Origin: Desulfosarcina alkanivorans
Lineage (GTDB): Bacteria > Desulfobacterota > Desulfobacteria > Desulfobacterales > Desulfosarcinaceae
DNA: 64,000 bases
Reading direction: 5' to 3'
Assembly (NCBI RefSeq): GCF_009688945.1
Contig: NZ_AP021874.1
Location: 6,076,001 to 6,140,000 of the forward strand
Each line of letters begins with the position of its first letter. Position 1 is the first letter of the stretch. The position numbers were made by a program, and so were the translations under genes. Positions 24,810 to 34,212 of this stretch are shown piece by piece. Below the pieces are notes generated by a model. It saw only the letters and a program-made list of their open reading frames with translations. It searched no databases and was not told the origin of the DNA.

Positions 24810-25948
24810 ATGGCACCTCTCCCGTTCCCGTGGAGGCCGGTGCCGGCGGGCAGGGCGCCGGAAAGCCGTACGCATGTGCCCCCGCCGTCGTTGTCGATGG
24901 ACAGGGTGGCCCCCATGGCCCGGGCCCGGTAGGCCATGGTGTGCAGGCCCATTCCCTCCTGCTCGCCCGGTGTCCGGCGGTCGTCGCGCCAGCGGCCGTT
25001 ATCCCGGATACGGACCGAAAAGCGACCCTTGCCGGCTTCGACGGCGATGCCGAGTGTGGTCGGGCGGCCGTGCCGGGCGGCGTTGAAGACGGCTTCCCGG
25101 GCGATATAGTAAAGATGGGTGGCGGCGGTGTTGTCCAGCCGTTCCACCGCCGGATCGAAAGCCAGGTCCGGGGTGAGACCGAAGATGTCTTCGATTTCGG
25201 CGGCCAGCGCTTCCATGGCCGCTTCGAGGCCGTGCTCCACGATGTGCACCGGATAGAGTCCCAGGGAGAGCCGGCGGGTTTTTTCGATGGCGTCGGTGAT
25301 CAGGGTGCGGATGGTTTCCATGTCCCGGGACGCCTCGGGTGAACAGCGGGCGACTTTTTTCTGGAGCACCTTGCTCAACAGTTCCACGCCGCTGAGATGG
25401 GACCCCAGGTCGTCGTGCAGATCCCGGCCGATGCGGCGACGCTCGCGTTCCCCCACGGCAATGACTTCCCGTTCCAGCCGGCGGGTGTCGGTGACATCCA
25501 TGAGCGAGGCAACGCTCTGGGAGGTGCCGGGCACCATGTCGATGGTGATGGCCACTTCACGGGTGCCCATCGTTCTGGACAGGAGCCTGAATTCGTAGTT
25601 TTTCGGGGCGTCCTCCGGATTGGTCCGCCGGTTGACGTGGTAGCGTCTCATGCGCTCCAGGTCGTCGGCGTGGATCAGCGCGGGCCACTTGATCCGGCCT
25701 TCGATCTCCGCAGGGCCCATCCCCATGAGCCGGGCGAACCCGTCATTGATGGCCGAGATGGTGAAATCCTCTTCGATGAGAATGGTTGCCGTACCCGTGT
25801 TCTCGAAAATGGTATCGACCCGTACCATGGCATCCTTCAGGGCCAGGGCTTTTTGACGCCAGCGGCTGCGGGACCGCTGAAGGGCTGCAGAGGGCCGGGA
25901 CAGGACGCGGCCGGAAGGATGGTGGTGTCGGTGGTCGCGGCGAAGCAT
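24806..25948 (-). CDS. Cytoplasmic PAS sensor histidine kinase, HisKA_3 (NarX/DegS) class
   Basis: 380 residues with no membrane segment. A PAS domain (about 42-160, IFENTGTATILIEEDFTISA and ARLMGMGPAEIEGR) is followed by the HisKA_3 dimerisation helix with the phospho-His in RRRIGRDLHDDLGSHLSG and an HATPase domain with YYIAREAVFNAARHG and RTPGEQEGMGLHTMAYRARA. Signal sensing is therefore intracellular. It overlaps the response regulator by four bases. The N-terminal ~35 residues are His/Arg-rich (RRDHRHHHPSGR) and of unclear meaning; a later start is possible. The divergent CDF transporter starts 278 bases away. Confidence 0.9.
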   Translation of the reverse strand: MLRRDHRHHHPSGRVLSRPSAALQRSRSRWRQKALALKDAMVRVDTIFENTGTATILIEEDFTISAINDGFARLMGMGPAEIEGRIKWPALIHADDLERMRRYHVNRRTNPEDAPKNYEFRLLSRTMGTREVAITIDMVPGTSQSVASLMDVTDTRRLEREVIAVGERERRRIGRDLHDDLGSHLSGVELLSKVLQKKVARCSPEASRDMETIRTLITDAIEKTRRLSLGLYPVHIVEHGLEAAMEALAAEIEDIFGLTPDLAFDPAVERLDNTAATHLYYIAREAVFNAARHGRPTTLGIAVEAGKGRFSVRIRDNGRWRDDRRTPGEQEGMGLHTMAYRARAMGATLSIDNDGGGTCVRLSGALPAGTGLHGNGRGAM

Positions 25949-26226
25949 CGGTATTGGATTCTTTCCTGTGGGTAAGCGCGCGGTAAAGGAGACATTAGGA
26001 CCATTCGCATTTGCCTGTCAAGGGAAAGGTCCGGCATGGGGTTCGGCGTTCCATTTGCCGACCGGCCGGACCAAGTCCGGCAGGCCCGCTTTTAGCGCTG
26101 GCCAAACGGTTGCCGGATGGTTATGATTGCTTCAAACCGTATCGGGCCGCGGGTGCATGGGATGGGTGATGGTTGCCGGTTATCCGCGGTTCCGGACGAT
26201 CCATCCAGGGGAGACAATCACCGCCG

Positions 26227-27162
26227 ATGACACGTCGCAATGCAACCGATCTGAACCACAGCCACAGCTTCGGACAGGAGCGTAAACGGCCGGGGGAGAG
26301 CCGCACCCTCATCGTGATTGCCGTTACCGCCGCCATGATGGTGGTGGAGATTGCCACCGGGATCCTCTTCGGCTCCATGGCCCTGCTGGCCGACGGCCTG
26401 CACATGGCCTCCCATGCGGCGGCCCTTTCCATCAACGCCTTTGCATACGTATACGCCCGCCGCCACGCCCATGACGCCCGGTTCAGTTTCGGCACCGGCA
26501 AGGTCAACGCCCTGGGCGGATTTTCCGGTGCGGTGCTGCTGGCGGTGTTTGCGGTGATGATGGCGGTGGAAAGCGTGCTCCGGCTGGTCAACCCGGTGCC
26601 GATCGCCTTCAACCAGGCCATCGTGGTGGCCGTCATCGGCCTGGTGGTCAACGGCCTGTCCATGCTCATCCTGAGTCAGCGGGACGACGCCCGCCACGGC
26701 CATGACCACGGCCATCATGATCACGGGCATCATCACCACCACCATGACCACAACCTGCGGTCCGCCTACCTGCATGTCCTGGCCGATGCGCTCACCTCGT
26801 TTCTGGCCATTTTCGCCCTGCTGGCCGCCAAATATTTCGGCCTGGTCTGGATGGACCCGCTGATGGGGATCGTCGGCGCCATCATGGTGTCTCGCTGGTC
26901 CGTCAGCCTGCTGGTGGGAACCAGCCATGTGCTGCTGGATCATCAGGCGCCGGCCGGCATCCGGCAAAAAGTCATGGACGGTATCGAAAAAAACGGCGAT
27001 AATCAGGTCGTTGACCTTCACTTGTGGGCCGTCGGGCCCGATATTTACGCCGCCATCGTATCGGTGGCCACGGGAGAACCCAGGCCGCCGGCATACTACA
27101 AGCACCTGATTCCCGAAGACCTCAAGCTGGTGCACGTGACCGTGGAGGTCAACCGGACCTGA
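26227..27162 (+). CDS. Cation diffusion facilitator (zinc/cobalt exporter) with His-rich loop
   Basis: 311 residues with five to six membrane helices. CDF metal-site motifs are MALLADGLHMASHAAAL (TM2) and LHVLADALTSFLAIFALLAA (TM5). A cytoplasmic loop at residues 157-175 has 13 histidines in 19 positions, the metal-buffering loop seen in zinc transporters. The C-terminal part (VVDLHLWAVGPDIYAAIVSV) is the usual dimerising domain, with no extension beyond it. It exports divalent metal from the cytoplasm by proton exchange. The start at ATG 26227 is consistent with GGGGAGA at 26210-26216; the upstream extension lacks support. The divergent two-component pair might respond to the same stress, but this is inference. 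Confidence 0.9.
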   Translation: MTRRNATDLNHSHSFGQERKRPGESRTLIVIAVTAAMMVVEIATGILFGSMALLADGLHMASHAAALSINAFAYVYARRHAHDARFSFGTGKVNALGGFSGAVLLAVFAVMMAVESVLRLVNPVPIAFNQAIVVAVIGLVVNGLSMLILSQRDDARHGHDHGHHDHGHHHHHHDHNLRSAYLHVLADALTSFLAIFALLAAKYFGLVWMDPLMGIVGAIMVSRWSVSLLVGTSHVLLDHQAPAGIRQKVMDGIEKNGDNQVVDLHLWAVGPDIYAAIVSVATGEPRPPAYYKHLIPEDLKLVHVTVEVNRT

Positions 27163-27339
27163 GCGTCGATGACGGACTGCTGCTGATATCCGTACGCCGA
27201 TTCTTTTTTTGGCCGATACCCGACGTTTCCACTGCATCCGAGCCCCGGCGAAATGGCTTCAGACACCATGGTTGCGGCTGGAGGCCGATGATCGCGGAAT
27301 ACCGGTCCCAGCGCAGCTAACCAACCAAAGGAGGAAATA

Positions 27340-27921
27340 ATGGCAGGCAAAAAAATTCTCATGCTGGTGGGTGATTTCGTTGAAGACTACGAGGCCATGG
27401 TGCCGTTCCAGGCGCTGTCCATGGTCGGCCACACGGTTCATGCGGCGTGTCCGGAGAAGAAGGCGGGAGAGACGGTGCGCACCGCGATCCACGACTTTGA
27501 AGGGGACCAGACCTACAGCGAAAAGCCGGGCCACAATTTCGGCCTCAACGCCACCTTCGACGAGATCAAGGCCGAGGATTACGATGCCCTGGTGATTCCC
27601 GGCGGCCGGGCGCCGGAATACATCCGGCTCAACCCCAGGGTTCTCGACATGGTCCGCCATTTCTCCCGGGAGGACAAACCCATCGCCGCCGTCTGCCACG
27701 GTGCCCAGGTACTGGCCGCCGCCGGTGTCCTCCAGGGGAAAGCCTGCTCGGCCTATCCGGCCGTGGGTCCGGATGTCGGTACTGCCGGCGGTACCTTCGT
27801 GGACATTGCCGTGGATCAGGCCCACGTGGACGGCAACCTGGTCACCGCGCCGGCCTGGCCGGCCCATCCCCGGTGGCTGGCCCGGTTCCTGGAGGTGCTG
27901 GGAACCCGTATCGAGCCGTAG
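27340..27921 (+). CDS. DJ-1/PfpI family protein (class I glutamine amidotransferase-like)
   Basis: 193 residues. Flavodoxin-like core: [33 protein letters not shown] and the nucleophile elbow [15 protein letters not shown] with C119 and H120. The YhbO/PfpI branch includes deglycase/chaperone and protease-like proteins; the reaction is uncertain. AAAGGAGG at 27327-27334 gives a very strong ribosome site. It is monocistronic. It is the last gene before the composition drops in G+C at the catabolic cluster. Confidence 0.9.
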   Translation: MAGKKILMLVGDFVEDYEAMVPFQALSMVGHTVHAACPEKKAGETVRTAIHDFEGDQTYSEKPGHNFGLNATFDEIKAEDYDALVIPGGRAPEYIRLNPRVLDMVRHFSREDKPIAAVCHGAQVLAAAGVLQGKACSAYPAVGPDVGTAGGTFVDIAVDQAHVDGNLVTAPAWPAHPRWLARFLEVLGTRIEP

Positions 27922-28355
27922 CGGCGTTTATGCGGAAAATGAATGGACCGGTGCTGACCCTCCGGATGGCGGCGCCTGCCCCGGTCTTGTCTGCCACGGG
28001 GTGACGGGCAGTATCCAGATGGAAATACTTTCATGCCCGGGATCCTGTGCGATGGCGGGATCAGTGCTTTCCTGCGCCTGATTTACAGGTGACTCCGCAT
28101 ACTCAAAACCCGCTGGTCAGGACAATAGCGCGGCCATTCCATGATGCGGTCAACCTTTCGGTTTTTCTAAAAACAGTTGGCCCTGAAAAGTCAGGATTGG
28201 TTGACAGGGCAGCGGCGATCTGCCAAGAATCCCCTTTGGTGAATACCCGTATGGGGGGCTCTGTAATGCCTCGCCGAACAGCCGCTCTGGAGAAGCCAGT
28301 GATGTACGACTTGAAAAACGGGTTTGGTCCCGGCCCCGTGCTGGATTGCTGAACC
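27922..28355. other. 434-base intergenic stretch before the second two-component system
   Basis: No supported gene. A 101-codon frame (28047-28352) has no ribosome site and no protein-like composition. The base composition changes here from the G+C-rich left side to the more moderate cluster on the right, so the boundary of the catabolic segment may be within this stretch. No inverted repeats or integration site were recognised. Confidence 0.45.
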
Positions 28356-30005
28356 ATGCTTGATCACACGTCCTTCCGCAATTTTCTTTCAAAAGGCGAC
28401 GCCTCAAAGCGGCTTGATTTCTTTAAATGCCATAAAGACCTAATTCTTGATTATCTGCAGCAATTTCTCCAGTCGGGTCCCCCGACCGTGTATAGAGAAT
28501 TTATCCTGAATGATACCAAGGGGCAGGAACGGGTTCACGTCTACCTGGATTCATTTGAAGCGGCACTTTCAGGAAATGTTGACACCTTTCTCAACGATCA
28601 AAAGCGTATCGGGTACATCCGGGCCATGGAAGGCTACCACCTCAATGACGTGTATGGATTCACGGTGGCATTCAAGGATGCCCTTTGGCTGACCGGCAAA
28701 GGCTACAACAACGCCAGACAAAACGCTGCCGACCGTCTCAGTAATGACGATATCTATGCCTTAAACAAACTGTTAGACGGCTCATTTTATTTTCTATCGC
28801 TGTCCTTTCTGGAAACGCGTGATGAGATTATCACGCGCCACAGGGAGCAGCTTCAGACGCTTCAGCGATATGCAGCAGGGGTCGTGTCGGTTTTTGAAGA
28901 AGAAGATATCTGGGCACGGACAACCCAGGGTGTTTTTGACGTGTTCGGGCTGAATGGAACGTTTCTTTTGACATGTGGAGATCGTCTCAAAGGAAAGGGG
29001 TGCCAGATTGAACGGATGATCGGCCTGCAAGTCGCCCAGCGGGATATGGAAAAGCTCCTGAAGAGCATTGCCCAGTCGTTGGTGCCGGTGGGGCTGGACA
29101 ATTGCGATACATTGCATCCCCTTTCGAATTCGATGGATACAGATCAATTCCGGTTTGTGGCATCGCCAGTCATGGATGGCAAGAACAGGCTCACAGGCGT
29201 CCTCTGTGTTCATGATCAGGGGCGCGTCTTCCGGTTTTCAAAGTTTGACAGGAATCTTTTTCGTCAGTTGGCCTATTTTACCGGCGCCGTTTCTACCAAC
29301 TGCCGGATCCTTTCAGAGATCGCCGAAAAAAAGGAGGACCTCAGAAATCTCACCGCTCGGCTGATTTCCGTCCAAGAGGAGGAAAGGAAGAAGATTGCAG
29401 CCGACATTCATGATGTTCTGACCCAGGCGTTAACCGGAATCGGCTACAAGGCGCTCTATTGTATGGAGATTGCAGGGCAGGATATCGATCGTCTACACAA
29501 AGAACTTGAAAACCTGACAGAAACCATCAACGATGCGTTGCGTCAATCCCGTCAGATTATCGGAAATCTGCGTCCCCATGTTCTGGATGACATTGGGATC
29601 GTTGCCGCTTTCAGAAAACTCATAGGCGATTTTGGAAAAGAGTTTGCCATAGACGTGCACTTTTCTCACCCTGATGATTTGCCGATCGATCCGGACAAGG
29701 GGATCGCACTTTTTCGCATCCTTCAGGAAGCACTGCACAACGCACGCCGGCACGCCATGCCTACAACCGTCGAATTGTCTCTGCGTTCCGAAGAAAATAA
29801 TTGGCTGCTGATGACAGTCCGGGACAACGGCAACGGCTTCGATCCGCAAAAAAGAAACCGTCAACAAAAAAGGCCGGGCCTGGGCTTATTGACGATGCGG
29901 GAGCGGGCGGAGGATCTGGGAGGAGCATTTCAAGTCGTCTCTAACCCCGGAGAAGGGTGCACGATCATAGTGAAAATTCCTTTGGATGGAGATATAAATG
30001 GCTGA
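28356..30005 (+). CDS. Cytoplasmic sensor histidine kinase (RsbRD-like N-terminus, GAF-like, HisKA_3)
   Basis: 549 residues with no membrane helix. Residues 1-160 resemble the RsbRD_N helical domain (LDYLQQFLQSGPPTVYREF, RAMEGYHLNDVYGFTVAFKD). A GAF-like region follows (about 170-325), then HisKA_3 with the phospho-His in KKIAADIHDVLTQALTGIG and an HATPase with LFRILQEALHNARRHAMP, TVRDNGNGFDP and GLGLLTMRERAEDLGG. It phosphorylates the overlapping response regulator (8-base overlap). The ribosome site is weak. Placed directly upstream of the TRAP operon, it is the likely sensor for the imported compound, but ligand and mechanism are unknown. Confidence 0.88.
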   Translation: MLDHTSFRNFLSKGDASKRLDFFKCHKDLILDYLQQFLQSGPPTVYREFILNDTKGQERVHVYLDSFEAALSGNVDTFLNDQKRIGYIRAMEGYHLNDVYGFTVAFKDALWLTGKGYNNARQNAADRLSNDDIYALNKLLDGSFYFLSLSFLETRDEIITRHREQLQTLQRYAAGVVSVFEEEDIWARTTQGVFDVFGLNGTFLLTCGDRLKGKGCQIERMIGLQVAQRDMEKLLKSIAQSLVPVGLDNCDTLHPLSNSMDTDQFRFVASPVMDGKNRLTGVLCVHDQGRVFRFSKFDRNLFRQLAYFTGAVSTNCRILSEIAEKKEDLRNLTARLISVQEEERKKIAADIHDVLTQALTGIGYKALYCMEIAGQDIDRLHKELENLTETINDALRQSRQIIGNLRPHVLDDIGIVAAFRKLIGDFGKEFAIDVHFSHPDDLPIDPDKGIALFRILQEALHNARRHAMPTTVELSLRSEENNWLLMTVRDNGNGFDPQKRNRQQKRPGLGLLTMRERAEDLGGAFQVVSNPGEGCTIIVKIPLDGDING

Positions 30006-30660
30006 ACGCATACGTGTAATGGTCGTCGATGACCACGCAATTGTACGCGAGGGCATAAAGGCACTGCTTGATCTTCAGGAGGACGTCGACGTCGTGGCCG
30101 AAGCGCGGTCCAGCATGGATTGCCTCGAGAAGATCGAGGCGGCGCTTCCCGATGTGGTCCTCATGGATCTCAAAATGCCCGGCATCGACGGGATTGAAGC
30201 AACGCGACTGGTAAAAGAAAAATGGCCCCAGACCAAAGTCATCCTGCTGACCAATTACGACGATGAAGAATACGTCATGGAGTCGATACGGGCCGGTGCT
30301 GACGGCTATGTGCTCAAGGACGTTAAAAAGGGGGACCTGTTCAAGATTATCCGCGGTGTGCTTCGGGACCGTGCGTTCATCGATCCGACCGTGACTCACA
30401 AATTGTTCCATAGCATCAAGCAGTCTTCAACATCCAAAGAAACCCAGGTTGCCCGGCCGGTTCTTTCCCAGAGGGAGCTTGAGATCCTGACCCACATCGT
30501 GGACGGCAGGTCCAACAAGGATATTGCCCACGCCGTCCATTTGTCGCCAGATACGGTAAAGACACACCTGAGAAACATCTACCAGAAACTGGGTGTCAAC
30601 AACCGCTCCCAGGCCGCCCGGGCCGCCATCCAGGGAAAGCTCGTTCACCTGTCCCGTTAG
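29998..30660 (+). CDS. NarL/LuxR-family response regulator upstream of the TRAP operon
   Basis: 220 residues. Receiver with DDH (11-13), phospho-acceptor D57 in VVLMDLKMPGIDG and K in YVLKDVKKG, and a LuxR helix-turn-helix at about 150-215 (LSQRELEILTHIVDGRSNKD, VHLSPDTVKTHLRNIYQKL). The start lies inside the kinase gene, so expression is coupled. TCACCCG boxes begin 24 bases after its stop and lie just upstream of a candidate promoter for the importer operon, making self or neighbour regulation plausible. Confidence 0.92.
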   Translation: MAERIRVMVVDDHAIVREGIKALLDLQEDVDVVAEARSSMDCLEKIEAALPDVVLMDLKMPGIDGIEATRLVKEKWPQTKVILLTNYDDEEYVMESIRAGADGYVLKDVKKGDLFKIIRGVLRDRAFIDPTVTHKLFHSIKQSSTSKETQVARPVLSQRELEILTHIVDGRSNKDIAHAVHLSPDTVKTHLRNIYQKLGVNNRSQAARAAIQGKLVHLSR

Positions 30661-30992
30661 TCAATGCACCCTTCCCTTTTTTCTCACCCGTTAGGGTGAC
30701 GATGTTTCACCCGTTCAGGGCATTTACATCTTTTCCTTCCACTGTTATCTCTCGCCCAATTGAAACTCCATTTACAAAGATAAACATTTGCCTCTTCTAT
30801 TTCCAAAATTGCCTCATCGGCCCATTGCCTGCCAAATAACAGGGCTGGGCGGTCTCCCCGCATCAGCCCCATCCGAAAGACGCCGACAGGTATGCCTACC
30901 GTCTTGGGAAGCCAAACGCCCCGCTGCGGACCGATTTTGCAGGCGGGTGCTGAAACCCATAATCTTTCAGTAACGCACAAGGAGGAGTACAA
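30661..30992 (+). promoter_or_regulatory. TRAP operon control region: TCACCCG boxes plus candidate promoter
   Basis: TCACCC-GTTA-GGGTGA (30684-30699) is a perfect 6-bp dyad. A second, imperfect box TCACCCGTTCAGGGC (30707-30721) lies 23 bases further on, about two helical turns. Immediately downstream TTTACA (30723-30728), a 17-base spacer and TATCTC (30746-30751) could be a sigma-70 promoter with a weak -10, giving a start near 30758 and a ~235-base leader. Two upstream boxes and a weak -10 fit activation by the adjacent NarL-type regulator. AGGAGGAG at 30980-30987 is the ribosome site of dctP. Confidence 0.45.
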
Positions 30993-32135
30993 ATGGACAG
31001 AGAAAAACAAAGAAGAGGGATTTCACGCCGCCGATTTCTGAAGGACGTCGTTCTTGGGGGAGCCGCCGTAGGGGCCGGCCTGACAATGGCTCCAGGGGTG
31101 CGGCTGGCCAATGCCGCCAAGAAGGGCGTCTACACCATGAAGTACGACTGTTATATCGGCGCCACCGCCGAAACGGCCCAGCTTGACAACTGGTTTCTTG
31201 ACGAACTCGCCAAGCGGAGCGACGGACGGATCCAGATCAAAAAGTTCTGGTCGGGGTCCCTGCATAAGGTCGGGCAGCACCTGCCTGCCATCCGGGATGG
31301 CCTGTCGGAGATATCGCTGATCAGCTATGGCTATTATCCATCTGCAGTTCCCTTAAGCCGCGGGCTGGAATGGTATTACCGCGGTTGCGACCACGCCGAC
31401 AGTTTGCTTTACGTCTGTCGCGACATGTACAACGCCACCCCGGAACTCCGCAGGGAATGGGAGGACAGGAACCGCGCAAAGGTGCTCTATTTCACCAACT
31501 GGAGTTACTGCCCCTTCATCATGAAAGAGCCGCTGCCTGACGTGGCCGCCCTCGAAGGGAGAAAAGTGCGCGGATACGGCATCGGTGCGGATACGGTAAA
31601 CCGCCTGGGCGGACAGGGAATGCCCATCGTTGCCGGTGAGGTCTACACTTCCCTGGAGCGGGGGATTCTGGATGGCGCGTTTGCCTTTGCTTTCATCACT
31701 GCCGAGAAAATGAAACTTCACGAGCAGGCTCCCTACATCGTGGAATCTGGGGCTGGCGCACATGCCCCCACCACCGTCGTCATGAACCGGAAATTGTGGC
31801 GGTCCCTGCCCGATGATCTCAAAGAGGTTGTTAACCAGACTATCGCCGACCTTTATAACTGGCGTTTCCTGGAACTCTACACAAAATTGACCGAAGAGAG
31901 CGTAGACAAGATGGTTGCGGCCGGTGCGAAGTTCTCAACATGGTCAGATTCGGAAATCAAGAAGGCGACAAATATGGTCCAGCCTCTTCAGATTAACGAA
32001 TGGGTCGAGAAAATTGCCAAGGCCAACAACTTCGACGGCGCCGCCTTCCAGAAAAAAGTCGACGCCCTGATTCAGAAATACGAGCCCGGCAAACTCAAAA
32101 ACCCCTGGGAGACATACAAGCAGAAGTACATGTAA
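30993..32135 (+). CDS. dctP: TRAP transporter substrate-binding protein (DctP family), Tat-exported
   Basis: 380 residues. A twin-arginine signal SRRRFLKDVVLGGAAVGAG ends near LANA/AKKG (about residue 42). The DctP-type mature protein includes GSLHKVGQHLPAIRDGLSEI, ALEGRKVRGYGIGADTVNRL, a GEVYTSLERGILDGAF block and TTVVMNRKLWRSLPDDLKEV. It captures an organic anion in the periplasm and delivers it to DctQM. Export by Tat rather than Sec is common for a subset of TRAP binding proteins. It is the first gene of the importer operon, with a strong ribosome site. The Arg that binds the carboxylate cannot be fixed without an alignment. The ligand is unknown. Confidence 0.93.
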   Translation: MDREKQRRGISRRRFLKDVVLGGAAVGAGLTMAPGVRLANAAKKGVYTMKYDCYIGATAETAQLDNWFLDELAKRSDGRIQIKKFWSGSLHKVGQHLPAIRDGLSEISLISYGYYPSAVPLSRGLEWYYRGCDHADSLLYVCRDMYNATPELRREWEDRNRAKVLYFTNWSYCPFIMKEPLPDVAALEGRKVRGYGIGADTVNRLGGQGMPIVAGEVYTSLERGILDGAFAFAFITAEKMKLHEQAPYIVESGAGAHAPTTVVMNRKLWRSLPDDLKEVVNQTIADLYNWRFLELYTKLTEESVDKMVAAGAKFSTWSDSEIKKATNMVQPLQINEWVEKIAKANNFDGAAFQKKVDALIQKYEPGKLKNPWETYKQKYM

Positions 32136-32235
32136 CGGCGTTTGGGGGCACGGTTTTCCCGGGACGCCTGAACCCGGGCGTCCCAGGGACCCCACGCCCC
32201 ATTGCTACTCCCTCCCAAGCAAAGAAAGTGTTGCC

Positions 32236-32772
32236 ATGGAAAGACCGCGCAAAAGGATTCTCGTGGAAAGGCTCGCCGACCGGTACAGGGTCTTTTGCAC
32301 GTATACAGCCGTAGTGGCTGCGGTGACCATCGCTCTGATGATTCTGAGCACCACGATGGACGCAACCGCCCGCTACCTGCTCAACAACCCGATTCCAGGG
32401 GTCTTTGAACTCAATGAAGTCCTTCTGGTCATTTGCGTTTACATGGGAATGGCCTGGACCCAGATCGAAAGAGGGCACATTCGGGTGATGGCCTTCCTGA
32501 TGCGCGTTTCGGACAGAACCGAAACCAAATTCAACATCCTTGCCTGGGTGGTGACCTTCATATTTCTTTTCATCCTCGCCTACCAGAGCGCCATCGGCGC
32601 GTGGGAGTCTTTCCAGATCCGGGAATTTCGATGGGGATCGGTTCAGATGCCGATATGGTGGGCCAAGGCGCTGGTGCCGATCGGGTGCTGGATGATGAAC
32701 ATACAACTTATTTTTGACATCTGGAAGGACATCGAGTTTCTGCGTGGTCGCCTGCCCAAACGAATGGGCTGA
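32236..32772 (+). CDS. dctQ: TRAP transporter small permease (DctQ family)
   Basis: 178 residues with four membrane helices: VVAAVTIALMILSTTMDATA, VLLVICVYMGMAWTQIERG (with the HIRVMAF block that follows), FNILAWVVTFIFLFILAYQS and WWAKALVPIGCWMMNIQLIF. This is the usual DctQ layout. It pairs with DctM to form the Na+-dependent importer. It lies between the binding-protein gene (100 bases upstream) and the large permease gene (54 bases downstream). No strong ribosome site is visible (AAAGAAAG near 32220). Confidence 0.92.
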   Translation: MERPRKRILVERLADRYRVFCTYTAVVAAVTIALMILSTTMDATARYLLNNPIPGVFELNEVLLVICVYMGMAWTQIERGHIRVMAFLMRVSDRTETKFNILAWVVTFIFLFILAYQSAIGAWESFQIREFRWGSVQMPIWWAKALVPIGCWMMNIQLIFDIWKDIEFLRGRLPKRMG

Positions 32773-32826
32773 TGTCTATGCCGTTGTCACCCCTTTTCGT
32801 CTATAGAATATCACGGAAGGTAATCG

Positions 32827-34146
32827 ATGATGGATCCATTGTTGGCGGTATTGGTCAGTATCCCGTTAGTTTTACTCCTGCTGGCCTTGGGGATTCCGGT
32901 TTTCGCTTCTCTGGGGGTCGCCGGTTTTCTCGGTTGTGCCGCAATTTCCGGAATGGACATGGCCCTGATTCAACTCAAAGTGTTCCCCTATGTGCAGAGC
33001 GCAAGTTATCTGCTCGTGGTCGTACCACTTTTTGTTATCATGGGTCATTTCGCCTTTAAGGCCGGTATCGGCAAAGATGTTTATCTCATCGGGAGAGCCT
33101 GGTTTTCCCGATTTCCAGCCGGCCTGGGCGTGGCCACGATCGTCGGCAGCGCAGGCTTTGCCGCCTGTTCGGGCTCAAGTGTCGCTACCGCCGCAACGAT
33201 GGGCGCGGTGGCGGTTCCGGAGATGCGGGAGCAGGGATACGACCCCAAACTGGCGTGCGGCATCGTTGCTGCCGGCGGCGTCCTGGGTATTCTTATCCCC
33301 CCCAGCGTTATTCTGGTCTTTTATGGCGTGATCACGGATACCTCTGTCGGATCCATGCTGATTGCAGGGGTCATCCCGGGGTTCATTTCAGTTTTGATCT
33401 ACATTCTCGGATTGACCATGCTGAGCCGGATCGAACCCACACTGGCCCCCAAACCCGTCTCGGTGTCCTGGGGCGAGCGATTTCGCTGCCTGAAGCACGG
33501 TTTAGGAGCTTTTCTGCTGTTCCTGATCGTGGTCGGGGGAATTTATATCGGATGGTTTACCCCTACCGAAGCTGCTGCGGTCGGTGCTTTTGTTTCCTTC
33601 ATGGCCATGATCGTCCGGCGCAAACAGCTGGAAGAAACCTTCTGGGATGCCCTCAAAGAGTGCTTCATATCGACTCTGCGGACGTCCTGCATGGTGTTTA
33701 TCGTCATCGTCGGGGCCGGGCTGTACAGTTTCTTCCTGACCCTCGCCCAGGTCCCCCAGATGGTATCGGCCTGGGTAGCGACGCTTCCGGTCCCGCCTTT
33801 GATGGTCGTGGGCCTTTTTTTACTGCTCTACATCCCGCTGGGGATGCTTCTTGACTCATTTTCTCTTCTCTTGGTGACCTTGCCGATCATGTTTCCGGTC
33901 GTCGTTGACCAGATGGGGTTCAGCGCCTTGTGGTTCGGTATCCTTTCCACGAAGTTGTGCGAGGTAGGCCTGATCAGCCCTCCGGTGGGTTTGAATGTAT
34001 ACGTTCTTGCCGGGGTGGTCAGGGATGTTCCCCTGGCGGACATATTCAAGGGGTGCCTGTGGTTCGTTTTTTTCGAGCTGGTGGCAGCTCTGGTTCTCTT
34101 CAGCATTCCATCTTTAAGCTACTGGCTTCCCATGACGATGCGCTAA
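32827..34146 (+). CDS. dctM: TRAP transporter large permease (DctM family)
   Basis: 439 residues and about 11-12 membrane helices. DctM hallmarks: FVIMGHFAFKAGIGKDVYLI, ATIVGSAGFAACSGSSVATA, GGVLGILIPPSVILVFYGVI, YIGWFTPTEAAAVGAFVSFM and STKLCEVGLISPPVGLNVYV. It carries out Na+-coupled transport of the substrate handed over by DctP. Start ATG 32827 (ATGATG), with GGAAGG about eight bases upstream. It is a complete gene, unlike the separate dctM remnant at 36636-37151, whose sequence belongs to a different subgroup. Confidence 0.94.
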   Translation: MMDPLLAVLVSIPLVLLLLALGIPVFASLGVAGFLGCAAISGMDMALIQLKVFPYVQSASYLLVVVPLFVIMGHFAFKAGIGKDVYLIGRAWFSRFPAGLGVATIVGSAGFAACSGSSVATAATMGAVAVPEMREQGYDPKLACGIVAAGGVLGILIPPSVILVFYGVITDTSVGSMLIAGVIPGFISVLIYILGLTMLSRIEPTLAPKPVSVSWGERFRCLKHGLGAFLLFLIVVGGIYIGWFTPTEAAAVGAFVSFMAMIVRRKQLEETFWDALKECFISTLRTSCMVFIVIVGAGLYSFFLTLAQVPQMVSAWVATLPVPPLMVVGLFLLLYIPLGMLLDSFSLLLVTLPIMFPVVVDQMGFSALWFGILSTKLCEVGLISPPVGLNVYVLAGVVRDVPLADIFKGCLWFVFFELVAALVLFSIPSLSYWLPMTMR

Positions 34147-34212
34147 CGCCGCAATATACGCCTTGGTTTCAGGAGGCCGATACCAAAAGGAAAACCCGAT
34201 GTGGAGGAAGAA

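Noticed and set aside
28047-28352. 101-codon frame ending just before the second sensor kinase
   Set aside because: No ribosome site, low-order composition and no family resemblance; treated as intergenic.
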